A stretch of DNA of 64,000 nucleotides from Clostridium beijerinckii (GCF_018223745.1 NZ_CP073653.1:198501-262500); one strand, 5' to 3'. Numbered from the stretch's first letter, positions 1 through 9,859 are shown. Notes: a model not told the origin generated them from the sequence alone. Made by a program: numbers and translations.

Positions 1-1
1 A

Positions 2-487
2 AAGTTCGGATATAAAAACATAATGGAAGTACCAAAGCTAGAGAAGATAGTAATCAATATGGGAGTTGGAGAAGCTAAGGAAAATCAAAAAGTGCTAGAA
101 TCAGCAGTTAATGATTTGACTTTAATAGCAGGTCAAAAGCCTGTATTAACAAGAGCTAAAAAGTCTGTAGCTAACTTTAAAATTAGAGAAAACATGCCAT
201 TAGGATGCAAAGTTACTCTAAGAAAAGCTAACATGTTTGAGTTTGCTGATAAACTAATGAGCATCGCACTACCAAGAGTTAGAGATTTCAGAGGGGTTTC
301 TAGCAAAGCTTTTGATGGTAGAGGAAATTATTCATTAGGAATTAAAGAACAATTAATATTCCCAGAAATAGAATATGATAAGATAGATAAAGTTAGAGGA
401 ATGGATATAATCTTCGTTACTTCAGCTAACACTGACGAAGAAGCTAGGGAATTATTAAGATTCCTTGGAATGCCATTCGCTCAATAA
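2..487 (+). CDS. rplE: 50S ribosomal protein L5, 5'-truncated by the window edge
   Basis: Ribosomal protein L5 binds 5S rRNA and the central protuberance of the large subunit. The reading frame is already open at base 2 ([20 protein letters not shown]), so the ATG at 23 is internal and not the start. About 161 residues are visible against the usual 179-180, so roughly 18 N-terminal residues lie upstream. The family blocks [22 protein letters not shown] and PRVRDFRG are present. It is followed 16 bases later by the zinc S14 gene, the standard spc operon order. Identity is secure; only the true start is out of view. Confidence 0.97.
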   Translation, partial: KFGYKNIMEVPKLEKIVINMGVGEAKENQKVLESAVNDLTLIAGQKPVLTRAKKSVANFKIRENMPLGCKVTLRKANMFEFADKLMSIALPRVRDFRGVSSKAFDGRGNYSLGIKEQLIFPEIEYDKIDKVRGMDIIFVTSANTDEEARELLRFLGMPFAQ

Positions 488-503
488 TAAGGAGGGAAAC
501 ACA

Positions 504-689
504 TTGGCACGTAAGGCTATTATTGAAAAGTGGAGCAAAACTCCTAAATACAAGACAAGAGCTTATACAAGATGTAGAATATGTGGAAGACCACATGCTG
601 TATTAAAAAAATATGGAGTATGCCGTATTTGTTTTAGAGAACTTGCTTATAAGGGCGAAATTCCAGGTTGTAGAAAAGCAAGTTGGTAA
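504..689 (+). CDS. rpsZ: 30S ribosomal protein S14, zinc-binding type Z
   Basis: This is a small-subunit head protein. I start it at TTG 504, 8 bases after AAGGAGGG, which gives the canonical 61-residue type Z S14 ([16 protein letters not shown]). An ATG at 465 in the same frame would overlap rplE and add unrelated residues. Two CxxC pairs (CRIC near residues 24-27 and CRIC near 40-43) form the zinc knuckle, and the protein ends in the conserved GCRKASW. This is the zinc-containing paralogue; no zinc-free copy is in the window. Confidence 0.96.
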   Translation: MARKAIIEKWSKTPKYKTRAYTRCRICGRPHAVLKKYGVCRICFRELAYKGEIPGCRKASW

Positions 690-721
690 GATATACGATG
701 TAACGAAAGGAGGCACATTAA

Positions 722-1120
722 ATGGTTATGACAGATCCTATAGCAGATTTATTAACTCGTGTAAGAAATGCTAATGCTGTAAGACATGAAGTGGTAGAAG
801 TACCTTCTTCAAACGTAAAGAAGGAAATTGCAAATATATTATTACAAGAGGGTTATATAAAAGAAATAAATGAATATAACGATGGAGTTGTTCCAATGTT
901 AAGATTATCTCTTAAGTATGGAGCTAATAAAGAAAGAGTTATAACTGGTATTAAGAGAATTTCTAAACCAGGATTAAGAGTTTATTGTAAGAAAGACGAG
1001 GTACCAAAAGTTCTTAATGGATTAGGTATCGCTGTTGTTTCAACTTCAAATGGAATAATGGTAGATAGAGAAGCTAGAAAGAACGGATTAGGTGGAGAAG
1101 TAATCTGCTACGTTTGGTAA
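722..1120 (+). CDS. rpsH: 30S ribosomal protein S8
   Basis: S8 binds the central domain of 16S rRNA and, in E. coli, also represses the spc operon. The start ATG 722 lies 8 bases after AAAGGAGG; a second in-frame ATG at 728 is possible but less well spaced. The 132-residue length is normal. The N-terminal block [15 protein letters not shown] and the C-terminal [22 protein letters not shown] are diagnostic. It sits between the S14 and L6 genes in the usual order. Confidence 0.97.
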   Translation: MVMTDPIADLLTRVRNANAVRHEVVEVPSSNVKKEIANILLQEGYIKEINEYNDGVVPMLRLSLKYGANKERVITGIKRISKPGLRVYCKKDEVPKVLNGLGIAVVSTSNGIMVDREARKNGLGGEVICYVW

Positions 1121-1188
1121 TATCTCAGATAAATTAAACTAGATAAAATTGTAAAATGCAATTTTAAAATAATACAGGAGGTGCAATT

Positions 1189-1731
1189 ATGTCAAGAGTA
1201 GGTAGATTACCAATAGCTATTCCTGCTGATGTAACTGTTACTGTAACACCAGACAATTTAGTTACAGTTAAGGGACCAAAAGGTGAATTAGTTAAAACTA
1301 TGCATAAAGATATTAGCATAGCTGTTGAAAACAATGAAGTAATTGTTACTAGACATAGTGAACAAAAAGATCACAGAGCTCTTCACGGTTTAACAAGAGC
1401 ATTAATTAATAATATGGTAATTGGAGTAAAACAAGGTTACCAAAAAACTTTAGATTTAGTTGGTGTTGGTTATAGAGCTCAATTACAAGGTAAAAAGCTT
1501 GTAATGAACCTTGGATATTCACATCCAGTTGAAATTGAACCTATTGACGGAATCACATTTGAAACTCCAGCTGCAACTAGAGTAATAGTTAGTGGAATCG
1601 ACAAAGAAAAAGTTGGATTTGCTGCAGCGGATATAAGAAAATGGAGAGTACCAGAACCATATAAGGGTAAAGGTATTAAGTATGAAAATGAAGTGATCAG
1701 ACGTAAAGAAGGTAAGACTGGTAAGAAATAA
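1189..1731 (+). CDS. rplF: 50S ribosomal protein L6
   Basis: L6 lies near the factor-binding site of the large subunit. It has 180 residues, the normal length, with the two repeated L6 domains and the C-terminal signature [31 protein letters not shown] sits 7-8 bases before ATG 1189. The 68-base gap after rpsH contains a small hairpin (AAAATTG/CAATTTT around 1147-1167), possibly only an RNA-processing site. It is co-oriented with the rest of the spc operon. Confidence 0.97.
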   Translation: MSRVGRLPIAIPADVTVTVTPDNLVTVKGPKGELVKTMHKDISIAVENNEVIVTRHSEQKDHRALHGLTRALINNMVIGVKQGYQKTLDLVGVGYRAQLQGKKLVMNLGYSHPVEIEPIDGITFETPAATRVIVSGIDKEKVGFAAADIRKWRVPEPYKGKGIKYENEVIRRKEGKTGKK

Positions 1732-1749
1732 TAGAAAGGAGTGAGTTTT

Positions 1750-2109
1750 ATGTTCAAAAAGGTAGACAAAAAGGCGAGCAGAGAAAAACGTCACCTTAGA
1801 GTTCGTAAAAAAGTTTTTGGAACTGCGGAAAGACCAAGACTTTCAGTATTTAAGAGTGAAAAGAATATATATGCACAAGTTATTGATGATATAAATGGTG
1901 TTACATTAGTAGCTGCTTCAAGTTTAGAAAAAGATTTTGCTGCAAAAGGCGGAAACAAAGAAGGTGCTAAACTTGTAGGTGAATTAGTAGCTAAAAAAGC
2001 TATAGAAAAAGGAATTGACGTAGTGGTATTTGATAGAGGCGGATACATATATCACGGAAGAATTCAAGAATTAGCACAAGCAGCTAGAGAAGCTGGCTTG
2101 AAATTCTAA
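1750..2109 (+). CDS. rplR: 50S ribosomal protein L18
   Basis: L18 helps anchor 5S rRNA in the large subunit. ATG 1750 is chosen because AAAGGAG (1735-1740) lies 9 bases upstream. A GTG at 1741 in the same frame would directly abut that site. This gives 119 residues, typical for the family. Motifs seen are the basic N-terminus [21 protein letters not shown] and [16 protein letters not shown] near the C-terminus. Confidence 0.96.
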   Translation: MFKKVDKKASREKRHLRVRKKVFGTAERPRLSVFKSEKNIYAQVIDDINGVTLVAASSLEKDFAAKGGNKEGAKLVGELVAKKAIEKGIDVVVFDRGGYIYHGRIQELAQAAREAGLKF

Positions 2110-2129
2110 TTAAACAAGGAGGGAAATAA

Positions 2130-2627
2130 ATGAGAATCGATCCTAGTACACTAGACCTTAAAGAAAAGGTTGTTTTCATAAACAGAGTTACTAAGGTTGT
2201 TAAGGGTGGTAGAAACTTCAGATTCAGCGCTCTAGTTGTTGTCGGAGACGAGAACGGACACGTTGGCGTTGGAATGGGTAAGTCAATCGAAATCCCAGAA
2301 GCAATAAAAAAAGGAATAGAAGATGCTAAGAAGAACTTAGTAAGCGTTGCAATGGTAGGAACAACAATTCCTCACCAAGTTAATGGTAAGTTCGGAACTG
2401 CAAATGTTCTAATTATGCCAGCTAAAGAAGGTACAGGAGTTATTGCTGGAGGTCCAGCAAGAGCAGTACTTGAATTAGCAGGATTAAAGGATGTTAGAGC
2501 TAAATCATTAGGTTCAAATAATCCTAATAACATGGTAAATGCAACAATAAACGGATTAGCTAGCTTAAGAACAGTAGAAGATATAGCTAAATTAAGAGGC
2601 AAATCTGTTGAAGAAATATTAGGTTAA
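2130..2627 (+). CDS. rpsE: 30S ribosomal protein S5
   Basis: S5 takes part in decoding fidelity and in mRNA entry at the small subunit. It has 165 residues. The N-terminal RNA-binding (S5/DRBM) fold contains [19 protein letters not shown], followed by the glycine-rich PHQVNGKFG and the C-terminal domain [20 protein letters not shown] lies 7 bases before ATG 2130. The position between rplR and rpmD is the normal spc order. Confidence 0.97.
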   Translation: MRIDPSTLDLKEKVVFINRVTKVVKGGRNFRFSALVVVGDENGHVGVGMGKSIEIPEAIKKGIEDAKKNLVSVAMVGTTIPHQVNGKFGTANVLIMPAKEGTGVIAGGPARAVLELAGLKDVRAKSLGSNNPNNMVNATINGLASLRTVEDIAKLRGKSVEEILG

Positions 2628-2639
2628 GGAGATATTGCA

Positions 2640-2819
2640 ATGGCTAAATTAAGAATTACATTAGTTAAGAGCTTAATAGGTAGAAAAAAAGACCATATCG
2701 CTACTGCAAATGCTCTTGGACTAACAAAGATAAGAAAAACAGTAGAACCTGAGGCAACACCTCAAGTTCAAGGTATGATAAAAAAGATTGAATATCTATT
2801 AAAAGTAGAAGAAGTATAA
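2640..2819 (+). CDS. rpmD: 50S ribosomal protein L30
   Basis: This small gene encodes 59 residues, starting [19 protein letters not shown] and ending [10 protein letters not shown], which is the standard bacterial L30 length and sequence pattern. AAGGAG lies 7-8 bases before ATG 2640. It fills the gap between rpsE and rplO exactly where L30 is expected in Firmicutes spc operons. Confidence 0.96.
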   Translation: MAKLRITLVKSLIGRKKDHIATANALGLTKIRKTVEPEATPQVQGMIKKIEYLLKVEEV

Positions 2820-2840
2820 AAACAAGGAGGTGCACTGAAT

Positions 2841-3281
2841 ATGAAACTTCACGAATTAAAACCAGCAGCAGGTAGCAAGAAAGCACCTAAAAGAATTGGT
2901 AGAGGTACTGGTTCTGGATTAGGAAGAAATGCTGGTAAAGGTGAAAAGGGTCAAAATGCAAGATCAGGTGGTGGCGTAAGACCTGGTTTTGAAGGCGGTC
3001 AAATGCCTTTATATAGAAGACTTCCTAAGAGAGGTTTTACAAACATTTTTGCAAAGAAGATTGTTAGCATAAATCTTGACAGATTAAATATCTTTGAAAA
3101 TGGTACTGAAGTTACTCCAGAATTATTACTTGAAAGAAGAGTTGTAAGTAAAGTTTTGGATGGAGTAAAGATTCTTGGAAACGGAACATTAGAAAAAAGC
3201 TTAACGGTTAAAGGATGTAAGTTCTCTAAGTCTGCTATAGAAAAGATTGAAGCAGCTGGGGGAAAAGTTGAGGTGATGTAA
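2841..3281 (+). CDS. rplO: 50S ribosomal protein L15
   Basis: L15 is a late-assembly large-subunit protein that contacts many rRNA helices. It has 146 residues. The glycine-rich N-terminal extension ([20 protein letters not shown], then [26 protein letters not shown]) is diagnostic, and the C-terminal fold ends in [16 protein letters not shown] lies about 11 bases before ATG 2841. The 3' end contains the ribosome binding site for secY. Confidence 0.97.
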   Translation: MKLHELKPAAGSKKAPKRIGRGTGSGLGRNAGKGEKGQNARSGGGVRPGFEGGQMPLYRRLPKRGFTNIFAKKIVSINLDRLNIFENGTEVTPELLLERRVVSKVLDGVKILGNGTLEKSLTVKGCKFSKSAIEKIEAAGGKVEVM

Positions 3282-3282
3282 A

Positions 3283-4581
3283 GTGCTTCAAACTTTAAGC
3301 AATGCATTCAAAGTTCCTGAACTTAGAAAAAAGATTTTATGGACAGTATTATTAGTTGCAGTTTTCAGGATGGGAAGTCATATTCCTCTTCCTGGAATTA
3401 ACTCTGATTTTTTAAAAAATCTATCTCAGTCTGGTGGACTATTAGGATTTTATGATATGCTTTCTGGAGGAGCTTTTAGCAGATCCAGTATATTAGCATT
3501 AGGAGTTATGCCATACATTAATGCATCAATAATAATTCAATTATTAACTGTTGCTATCCCACAATTGGAGCAACTATCAAAAGAAGGAGATACTGGCAGA
3601 AAAAAGATACAAAATGCAACACGTTATGTATCTCTTGGAATAGCTTTTATCTTAGCTTATGGAATTTTTGCAACAATTTCAAGTAGTGGAGCTACAGTTG
3701 GATTAACTGCAATCCAAAAGACTATTGTTGTTTTTGCACTAGTGGTTGGAACAACATTTTGTATGTGGTTAGGTGATCAACTTACAGTTAAGGGCATTGG
3801 AAATGGTACTTCAATACTAATATTCGTTAATATAATTTCGAGAGTTCCAGCAACAATTGCTTCAATGATGACACTTCAGCAAGCAGGAAGTGCAAGTATT
3901 GTGGAAATTGTACTATTTGGAGTATTTACCGTATTTCTACTTGCGACTATACTATATTTTTCTTTATCAGAAAGAAGGATACCTGTGCAGTATGCTGGTA
4001 AATTTGCATCAGGCAATAGTAATATGGTTAAATCACAATCAACACATATACCATTAAGTATAATTGGATCAGCGGTTCTTGCTATTATATTTTCTATGTC
4101 CGTAATGGATTTTCCAAAAACTATTGCCACATTATTTGGTGGAGTAGGTGAAAGTCAAAAAGAGTGGGCAAAGTGGGTATTAAATAATCCTACATCTGTC
4201 TTTAATCAAAAGAGTTGGATGTATATGGTACTATATGCAGTACTGACAATATTCTTTAATTGGTTTTATACTCAGATTACATTTAAACCAGATGAAATGT
4301 CTGAGAATTTGCATAAATCGGCAGGATTTGTGCCTGGAGTAAGGCCAGGTGAAGAAACCACAACATATTTTGAAAGAGTTTTAAACAGACTATCTTTTAT
4401 TGGAGGTATATTAGCAGCGGTATTGGCTGTAACTCCAGTTATAATACAAAACTATACACAATTTCAAAATATAGCTTTTTCAGGAACTGGATTATTAATT
4501 GTTATAAATGTTGCGTTAGATTTTACTAGAAAAGTAGAATCACAAATGGTAGTTAGGCACTATAAAGGATTTCTTAAATAG
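3283..4581 (+). CDS. secY: Preprotein translocase subunit SecY
   Basis: SecY is the protein-conducting channel of the Sec translocon in the cytoplasmic membrane. It has 432 residues with about ten hydrophobic helices. It carries the cytosolic loop ERRIPVQYAGK and the C-terminal GTGLLIVINVALDFTRKVESQMV, both SecY hallmarks. The start is GTG 3283, one base after the rplO stop, with a GAGGTG site inside the end of rplO, so the two genes are probably translationally coupled. An adk gene follows, as in most Firmicutes. Confidence 0.97.
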   Translation: MLQTLSNAFKVPELRKKILWTVLLVAVFRMGSHIPLPGINSDFLKNLSQSGGLLGFYDMLSGGAFSRSSILALGVMPYINASIIIQLLTVAIPQLEQLSKEGDTGRKKIQNATRYVSLGIAFILAYGIFATISSSGATVGLTAIQKTIVVFALVVGTTFCMWLGDQLTVKGIGNGTSILIFVNIISRVPATIASMMTLQQAGSASIVEIVLFGVFTVFLLATILYFSLSERRIPVQYAGKFASGNSNMVKSQSTHIPLSIIGSAVLAIIFSMSVMDFPKTIATLFGGVGESQKEWAKWVLNNPTSVFNQKSWMYMVLYAVLTIFFNWFYTQITFKPDEMSENLHKSAGFVPGVRPGEETTTYFERVLNRLSFIGGILAAVLAVTPVIIQNYTQFQNIAFSGTGLLIVINVALDFTRKVESQMVVRHYKGFLK

Positions 4582-4606
4582 ATTAGAATAAATGGAGATG
4601 AAGCCA

Positions 4607-5257
4607 GTGAAGATAGTATTACTAGGTCCTCCTGGAGCTGGAAAGGGAACACAGGCTAAATCAATTAGCAATAAATATTCAATACCACATATTTCTACAG
4701 GTGATATTTTCAGAAAGAATATTTCTGAAAACACTCCCTTAGGAATAGAAGCAAAGGGTTATATTGATAACGGACAATTAGTTCCTGATGAAGTAACAAT
4801 TAATATGGTTAAGGATAGACTGCAACAGGACGATTGTAAGGTCGGATATTTATTAGATGGTTTTCCTAGAACTGTGGCTCAAGCTGATGCTCTTAACAAC
4901 TTTCTTGTAGATAAGAATGAACAATTAGATACCGCATTGCTTATAAAGGTACCTAATGAATTTATTCTAGAAAGAATGACTGGTAGAAGAGTATGTCCAT
5001 CATGCGGAGCAAGTTATCATGTTAAATTTAATCCTCCAACAAATGAAGGAAAATGTGATTTGTGTGGAAGTGAAGTTATACAGAGAAAAGATGATACAGT
5101 TGAGACTGTAAAGGAAAGACTTGATGTATATCAAAAGGAAACACAACCGCTAATTGAATTTTACGGTGAAAAAGGCTTGCTTTCAGAAGTGGATGGCACA
5201 AAAGCTATTAATGAAGTTTTCAGAGGAATATGTGAATTGTTAGGGAACAACAAATAA
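4607..5257 (+). CDS. adk: Adenylate kinase
   Basis: Adenylate kinase interconverts AMP, ADP and ATP in the cytoplasm. The P-loop [10 protein letters not shown] is at the N-terminus, and DGFPRT and the LID domain follow. The LID carries two CxxC pairs (CPSC, CDLC), marking the zinc-containing long form of Gram-positives. I choose GTG 4607 ([10 protein letters not shown], 216 residues, the clostridial length), with GGAG about 10 bases upstream. An ATG at 4592 would add five residues and has no ribosome binding site. The stop overlaps the next ATG by one base (TAATG). Confidence 0.95.
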   Translation: MKIVLLGPPGAGKGTQAKSISNKYSIPHISTGDIFRKNISENTPLGIEAKGYIDNGQLVPDEVTINMVKDRLQQDDCKVGYLLDGFPRTVAQADALNNFLVDKNEQLDTALLIKVPNEFILERMTGRRVCPSCGASYHVKFNPPTNEGKCDLCGSEVIQRKDDTVETVKERLDVYQKETQPLIEFYGEKGLLSEVDGTKAINEVFRGICELLGNNK

Positions 5258-6006
5258 TGATTACTGTAAAGAATCATGATGAAATAGCCATAATGAGAAA
5301 AGCAGGTAGAATAGTAGGAGAAACATTGCTATTGCTTGAAAAAGAGGTAAAACCCGGAGTAACAACTGCAAATTTGGATAGAATAGCAGAAGAATTTATA
5401 ACTAAGCATGGAGCAAAACCTTCATTTAAAGGCTTATATGGTTTTCCTTCGTCACTATGTATTTCAGTAAATGAGCAAGTAATACATGGATTCCCAGGAG
5501 AATATGTTCTTAAAGAAGGCGATATAGTTAGTATTGACTGTGGGGCGTTTTTTGATGGATTCCATGGAGATGCTGCAAGAACTTTCTCTGTAGGGGAAGT
5601 TTCAGTAGAAGCTCAAAGATTAATTGATATAACAAGAGAAAGTTTTTTCCAAGGTATAAAGTTTGCAAAACAAGGAAATAAATTAACTGATATATCACAT
5701 GAGATACAAAGCTACGTAGAAGCAGCAGGTTTCTCAGTTGTAAGAGATTTTGTAGGTCATGGGATTGGGCGAAAAGTTCACGAGGATCCTAATGTACCTA
5801 ATTTCGGAAAGTCTGGTAGAGGTCCGAAATTACTGGAGGGTATGGTGTTAGCAATAGAACCTATGGTTAACGCTGGTACTTATAAGGTTAAGACATTAAA
5901 AGATGGATGGACAGTTGTAACAGCGGATTCTTCTTTATCGGCACATTATGAAAATACAGTTGCAATTTTATCAGATGGACCTGAAATATTAACACTGATT
6001 AAGTAG
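5257..6006 (+). CDS. map: Methionine aminopeptidase, type I
   Basis: This enzyme removes the initiator methionine from nascent proteins. It is 249 residues long, type I without an N-terminal zinc finger. Metal ligands are visible: two Asp in SIDCGAFFDGFHGDAARTF, His in GHGIGRKVHE, Glu in LAIEPMVN and Glu in HYENTVAI. The ATG overlaps the adk stop by one base, so it is translated from the same transcript. The secY-adk-map order is classic. Confidence 0.96.
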   Translation: MITVKNHDEIAIMRKAGRIVGETLLLLEKEVKPGVTTANLDRIAEEFITKHGAKPSFKGLYGFPSSLCISVNEQVIHGFPGEYVLKEGDIVSIDCGAFFDGFHGDAARTFSVGEVSVEAQRLIDITRESFFQGIKFAKQGNKLTDISHEIQSYVEAAGFSVVRDFVGHGIGRKVHEDPNVPNFGKSGRGPKLLEGMVLAIEPMVNAGTYKVKTLKDGWTVVTADSSLSAHYENTVAILSDGPEILTLIK

Positions 6007-6093
6007 AATAAAGAGTGTTGCTTAGTTATAAATTTGCATAATACCGTTGTGGTAGTGTTAATTTATACTAAGGTAATCATAGAGGTGAAAAAT

Positions 6094-6375
6094 TTGCAAA
6101 ACAATGACTTGATTGGAAAAGTAGTACTTTCAAAAGCAGGAAGAGATAAAGATCACTTATATGTTGTTGTTAGGCAGATAGATGATGATTATGTATTACT
6201 AGCTAATGGAGATACAAAATTAATTGAGATGCCTAAGAAGAAAAAAATTAAACACTTAAGTATTTTAGAAGATGTAGATGATGAATTATTATCATTAATA
6301 AACTCATGCGATAAGAGTACTAATTTAAAGATTAAGAGATTCCTAAAGCTTAGAGGCATTGTTAAGGAGGGTTGA
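6094..6375 (+). CDS. KOW-domain (L14e-like) RNA-binding protein
   Basis: This is a 93-residue basic protein of the KOW / ribosomal L14e-like family, often found between map and infA in clostridia. I start it at TTG 6094 ([18 protein letters not shown]), preceded by GAGGTG. An ATG at 6034 in frame has no ribosome binding site and would add an atypical hydrophobic leader. The fold is suggested by [22 protein letters not shown] and the basic patch PKKKKIKH. Its exact role is not established; association with the ribosome or rRNA is inferred from family and position. Its end lies upstream of the infA ribosome binding site. Confidence 0.8.
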   Translation: MQNNDLIGKVVLSKAGRDKDHLYVVVRQIDDDYVLLANGDTKLIEMPKKKKIKHLSILEDVDDELLSLINSCDKSTNLKIKRFLKLRGIVKEG

Positions 6376-6382
6376 TTACCTT

Positions 6383-6601
6383 ATGTCAAAAGATGATGTT
6401 ATAGAAATGCAAGGTACGGTATTAGAATCTTTACCAAACGCTATGTTTCAAGTTGAACTTGAAAGTGGCCATAAGATTCTAGCACACATATCAGGTAAAT
6501 TAAGAATGAACTTCATAAGAATTTTACCAGGAGATAAAGTTACAGTAGAACTTTCTCCTTATGATTTAACCAGAGGTAGAATTACATGGAGAGCAAAATA
6601 A
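6383..6601 (+). CDS. infA: Translation initiation factor IF-1
   Basis: IF-1 occupies the A site of the 30S subunit during initiation. ATG 6383 gives the standard 72 residues ([20 protein letters not shown]), with AAGGAGGG about 11 bases upstream inside and just after the KOW gene. An upstream in-frame start at 6359 lies within the KOW gene and is rejected. OB-fold signatures [20 protein letters not shown] and [10 protein letters not shown] are complete. Confidence 0.97.
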   Translation: MSKDDVIEMQGTVLESLPNAMFQVELESGHKILAHISGKLRMNFIRILPGDKVTVELSPYDLTRGRITWRAK

Positions 6602-6643
6602 AGTAGATATAACTTACATTGATCTACTACAAAAGTAATATGA

Positions 6644-6769
<126 letters not shown>

Positions 6770-6782
6770 TGATCAAGTTTAC

Positions 6783-6818
6783 AATATTATTTACATTAAA
6801 ATAAATGTAAATAATATT
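6783..6818. repeat. Perfect 15-bp inverted repeat after rpmJ
   Basis: AATATTATTTACATT (6783-6797) and AATGTAAATAATATT (6804-6818) are perfect complements around a 6-base loop. The right arm overlaps the first two bases of the -35 box of the next promoter. No T-run follows, so it is not a standard terminator. It could be an mRNA 3' stabilizer or a DNA operator. Confidence 0.7.
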
Positions 6819-6845
6819 GACATTTCAGCAAAAGTCAAATATGAT
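6817..6845 (+). promoter_or_regulatory. SigA-type promoter for rpsM-rplQ
   Basis: TTGACA (6817-6822), a 17-base spacer and TATGAT (6840-6845) form a near-perfect vegetative promoter. It would initiate near 6852, about 130 bases before rpsM. Confidence 0.8.
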
Positions 6846-6869
6846 TATATAGTCGTTTAATTAATCAAA

Positions 6870-6923
6870 AATAAATTTTAGGGCGGCTGGCAATAGAATC
6901 GTCTATTGACCTAAAATTTTATT
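6870..6923 (+). promoter_or_regulatory. Structured 5' leader of the rpsM operon
   Basis: A long stem pairs AATAAATTTTAGG (6870-6882) with CCTAAAATTTTATT (6910-6923), with one bulged base. It encloses an asymmetric GC-rich strand GCGGCTGGC and an inner hairpin AATAGA-atcg-TCTATT (6892-6907). It sits between the promoter and the rpsM ribosome binding site. A role as a ribosomal-protein autoregulatory site is inferred from position and shape; I do not recognise it as a named motif. Confidence 0.5.
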
Positions 6924-6985
6924 ATAAATTATAAATTATAAAATCAACTTTTATACATTTCAATTATCAGGAGGTGTAAATTTTA

Positions 6986-7354
6986 ATGGCAAGAATATCA
7001 GGTATTGATCTACCAAGAGAAAAAAGAGTTGAAATAGGTTTAACATATATATATGGAATAGGATTATCAACTTCACAAAAAATCTTAGCTGTAACAGGAA
7101 TTAATCCAGATACAAGAGTTAAGGATTTATCAGAAGAAGAAGTTAATGAAATCAGAACTTATATCAACAAGAATTTAATGGTTGAAGGTGACTTAAGAAG
7201 AGATGTCGCTTTAAATATCAAGAGATTAGTAGAAATAGGATCATATAGAGGAATTAGACATAGAAGAGGTCTTCCAGTAAGAGGACAAAAAACTAAGACT
7301 AATGCAAGAACTAGAAAAGGTCCTAAGAAGACAATAGCAAATAAGAAGAAATAG
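6986..7354 (+). CDS. rpsM: 30S ribosomal protein S13
   Basis: S13 forms inter-subunit bridges and contacts P-site tRNA. It has 122 residues: N-terminal [26 protein letters not shown], central helix-two-turn-helix, and basic C-terminal [32 protein letters not shown] lies about 9 bases before ATG 6986. It is the first gene of the alpha-type operon behind its own promoter and leader. Confidence 0.97.
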   Translation: MARISGIDLPREKRVEIGLTYIYGIGLSTSQKILAVTGINPDTRVKDLSEEEVNEIRTYINKNLMVEGDLRRDVALNIKRLVEIGSYRGIRHRRGLPVRGQKTKTNARTRKGPKKTIANKKK

Positions 7355-7369
7355 TAAGGAGGGAAGATA

Positions 7370-7765
7370 ATGGCAGCTAAAACAGTAAAGAAAACTAGAA
7401 GAAGAAAAGAGAGAAAAAATGTTGAGCATGGTGCTGCACACATTAAGTCAACTTTTAATAATTCAATAGTTACTTTAACAGATGCAGTAGGAAATGCTTT
7501 ATCATGGTCAAGTGCAGGAGCACTAGGTTTCAGAGGATCAAGAAAGAGCACACCATTTGCAGCTCAAATGGCAGCAGAAACTGCAGCTAAAGTAGCAATG
7601 GAACACGGCTTAAAAAGTATAGAGGTTTATGTTAAAGGACCTGGTTCAGGAAGAGAAGCAGCTATAAGATCCTTACAAGCAGCAGGACTAGAAGTAACTT
7701 TGATCAAAGATGTTACTCCAATACCACATAATGGTTGTAGACCACCAAAGAGAAGAAGAGTCTAA
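7370..7765 (+). CDS. rpsK: 30S ribosomal protein S11
   Basis: S11 lies on the 30S platform near the E site and contacts mRNA upstream of the start codon. It has 131 residues. Typical stretches are [42 protein letters not shown] and the C-terminal [26 protein letters not shown] precedes ATG 7370. It is closely spaced after rpsM. Confidence 0.97.
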   Translation: MAAKTVKKTRRRKERKNVEHGAAHIKSTFNNSIVTLTDAVGNALSWSSAGALGFRGSRKSTPFAAQMAAETAAKVAMEHGLKSIEVYVKGPGSGREAAIRSLQAAGLEVTLIKDVTPIPHNGCRPPKRRRV

Positions 7766-7795
7766 TATAAATGTAGTAATAGGAGGTGTAATTTA

Positions 7796-8416
7796 ATGGC
7801 AAGATATACTGGCGCTACATGTAGATTATGTAGAAGAGAAGGTATGAAACTTTTCCTTAAAGGTGATAGATGTTTTACAGATAAGTGTGCTTTCGTTAGA
7901 AGAAGCTATGCACCAGGACAACATGGAGCTAACAAAAAGAAAGTATCAAACTATGGTGTTCAATTAAGAGAAAAGCAAAAAGCAAGAAGAATTTATGGCA
8001 TATTAGAAGGCCAATTTAGAACATATTATGAAAAAGCTGAGCATATTAAAGGTATAACAGGTGAAAACTTACTTAAATTACTAGAAATGAGACTTGATAA
8101 CATAGTTTATAGATTAGGTTATGGTTCATCAAGAAATGAGGCAAGACAGTTAGTGACTCACGGACATTTCTTAGTAAATGGTAAAAAGGTTGACATTTGT
8201 TCATATCATGTTTCAGTTAATGATGTAATTACTGTATGCGAAAAGAGCAGATCAAGTGAAAAGTTCAAAACTTTTGTTGAAAATCCAAAAACTTTACCAA
8301 AATGGTTAGAAGCTAATGTTGATAACTATGAAGGAAAAGTAGTTGCAGAGCCATCAAGAGAAGATATAGATGTGCCTGTTAACGAAACACTTATTGTTGA
8401 GTTATACAGTAAATAA
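7796..8416 (+). CDS. rpsD: 30S ribosomal protein S4, zinc-type
   Basis: S4 nucleates 16S rRNA folding and, in Bacillus, represses its own synthesis. It has 206 residues. The N-terminus carries four cysteines (CRLC, then CFTDKC) of the zinc-binding form, and the S4 RNA-binding domain follows ([32 protein letters not shown]). AGGAGGTG lies 8-9 bases before ATG 7796. In this genome it is inside the alpha operon rather than separate as in Bacillus. Confidence 0.97.
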   Translation: MARYTGATCRLCRREGMKLFLKGDRCFTDKCAFVRRSYAPGQHGANKKKVSNYGVQLREKQKARRIYGILEGQFRTYYEKAEHIKGITGENLLKLLEMRLDNIVYRLGYGSSRNEARQLVTHGHFLVNGKKVDICSYHVSVNDVITVCEKSRSSEKFKTFVENPKTLPKWLEANVDNYEGKVVAEPSREDIDVPVNETLIVELYSK

Positions 8417-8518
8417 TATATTTATATTTGTTAGAGAAATTTATCACAATATATGCAAATATAGAATCAGTTGCCCTCATAATAAGGTTGCCATTTTTAA
8501 AATAAGGAGGGTTTGTCA

Positions 8519-9466
8519 ATGTTAGAAATCGAAAAGCCAATAATAGAATGTATAGAAGCTAATGAAGATGGTACTTATGGTAAGTACGTTGTTGAACCAC
8601 TTGAAAGAGGATACGGTATTACATTAGGAAATGCCCTAAGAAGAATACTATTATCATCCCTTCCAGGAGTTGCAACAACCTCTGTCAAAATTGACGGTGT
8701 GCTTCATGAGTTTTCTACTGTTCAAGGAGTTAAAGAAGATGTTACTGAATTAATTCTTAATATCAAATCATTAGCTCTAAGGATGAATGGTGAAGGTCCA
8801 AAAGTTATTTATATTGATGCTAAAGGACCAGGAGAAGTTACTGGAGCAGATATAAAGACTGATGGTGATGTTGAAGTTGTTAATAAGAATTTACATATTG
8901 CAACTTTAGATAACGATGGAAGACTTTATATGGAATTGACAGTTAATAAAGGAAGAGGATATGTTACTCAGAATAAAAATAAGAGTGATGAATTACCAAT
9001 TTCTGCTATAGCAGTTGATTCTATTTATACACCAGTAAAAAGAGTTAATTTTACTGTTGATAATACAAGAGTTGGTCAAATTACTGATTATGATAAATTA
9101 ACTTTAGAAATTTGGACTAATGGTACTATAAAAATAGATGAAGCTATTAGTTTATCAGCAAAAATACTTATTGAACACTTTAAATTATTCATGTCATTAA
9201 CAGATAATACTAATGACGTTGAAATAATGATAGAAAAAGAAGACGATAAGAAAGAAAAAGTCCTAGAAATGACTGTAGAAGAACTTGATTTATCAGTTAG
9301 ATCATATAACTGTTTAAAGAGAGCCGGAATTAATACAGTCCAAGAACTTGCTACAAAATCTATGGATGATATGATGAAAGTAAGGAATCTAGGAAAGAAA
9401 TCTTTAGAAGAAGTTGAAAGAAAGCTTAAAGAATTAGGTTTAGCCCTAAAACTAACCGAGGAGTAA
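8519..9466 (+). CDS. rpoA: DNA-directed RNA polymerase subunit alpha
   Basis: RpoA scaffolds assembly of RNA polymerase and its C-terminal domain contacts UP elements and activators. ATG 8519 is preceded by AAGGAGGG, giving 315 residues; a TTG at 8513 would sit too close to that site. The N-terminal domain shows [20 protein letters not shown]. After a charged linker ([10 protein letters not shown]), the C-terminal helix-hairpin domain has [19 protein letters not shown] and [12 protein letters not shown]. It is the standard alpha operon member before rplQ. Confidence 0.97.
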   Translation: MLEIEKPIIECIEANEDGTYGKYVVEPLERGYGITLGNALRRILLSSLPGVATTSVKIDGVLHEFSTVQGVKEDVTELILNIKSLALRMNGEGPKVIYIDAKGPGEVTGADIKTDGDVEVVNKNLHIATLDNDGRLYMELTVNKGRGYVTQNKNKSDELPISAIAVDSIYTPVKRVNFTVDNTRVGQITDYDKLTLEIWTNGTIKIDEAISLSAKILIEHFKLFMSLTDNTNDVEIMIEKEDDKKEKVLEMTVEELDLSVRSYNCLKRAGINTVQELATKSMDDMMKVRNLGKKSLEEVERKLKELGLALKLTEE

Positions 9467-9478
9467 GGAGGTAAATCC

Positions 9479-9820
9479 ATGGCAGGTCATCGTAAATTAG
9501 GTCTTCCTACAGACCAAAGAAGAGCTATGCTAAGAAATCTTGTTACTAGTCTATTAAAACATGGTAAAATCGAGACAACTGAAACAAGAGCTAAAGAAAC
9601 TAGATCAATAGCAGAAAAAATGATTACTCTTGGAAAAAGAGGAGATCTTCATGCTAGAAGACAAGTATTATCTTATGTTCAAGAAGAATTAGTTGTTAAG
9701 AATTTATTTGATAATGTAGCTCCAAAGTATACTGAAAGAAATGGCGGATATACAAGAATAATTAAAAAAGGTCCTAGAAGAGGGGACGGAGCTGAGATAG
9801 TAATACTTGAATTAGTATAA
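9479..9820 (+). CDS. rplQ: 50S ribosomal protein L17
   Basis: The protein has 113 residues: [20 protein letters not shown] at the N-terminus, and [23 protein letters not shown] at the C-terminus, both characteristic of L17. AAGGAGGT lies 7 bases before ATG 9479. It is the last gene of the ribosomal cluster and is followed immediately by a strong intrinsic terminator. Confidence 0.97.
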   Translation: MAGHRKLGLPTDQRRAMLRNLVTSLLKHGKIETTETRAKETRSIAEKMITLGKRGDLHARRQVLSYVQEELVVKNLFDNVAPKYTERNGGYTRIIKKGPRRGDGAEIVILELV

Positions 9821-9827
9821 TACTAAT

Positions 9828-9859
9828 GGGGGATTAAGTTTAAACTTAATCCCCATTTT
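9828..9859 (+). terminator. Intrinsic terminator after rplQ
   Basis: GGGGATTAAGTTT (9829-9841) pairs perfectly with AAACTTAATCCCC (9842-9854), followed by a short T-run. It closes the alpha operon. Confidence 0.85.

Noticed and set aside
1479..1794. Minus-strand open frames over rplF and rplR
   Set aside because: They lie inside well-supported ribosomal protein genes and have no ribosome binding site or family match; they are by-products of biased codon use. The same applies to the other long minus-strand frames over coding genes.
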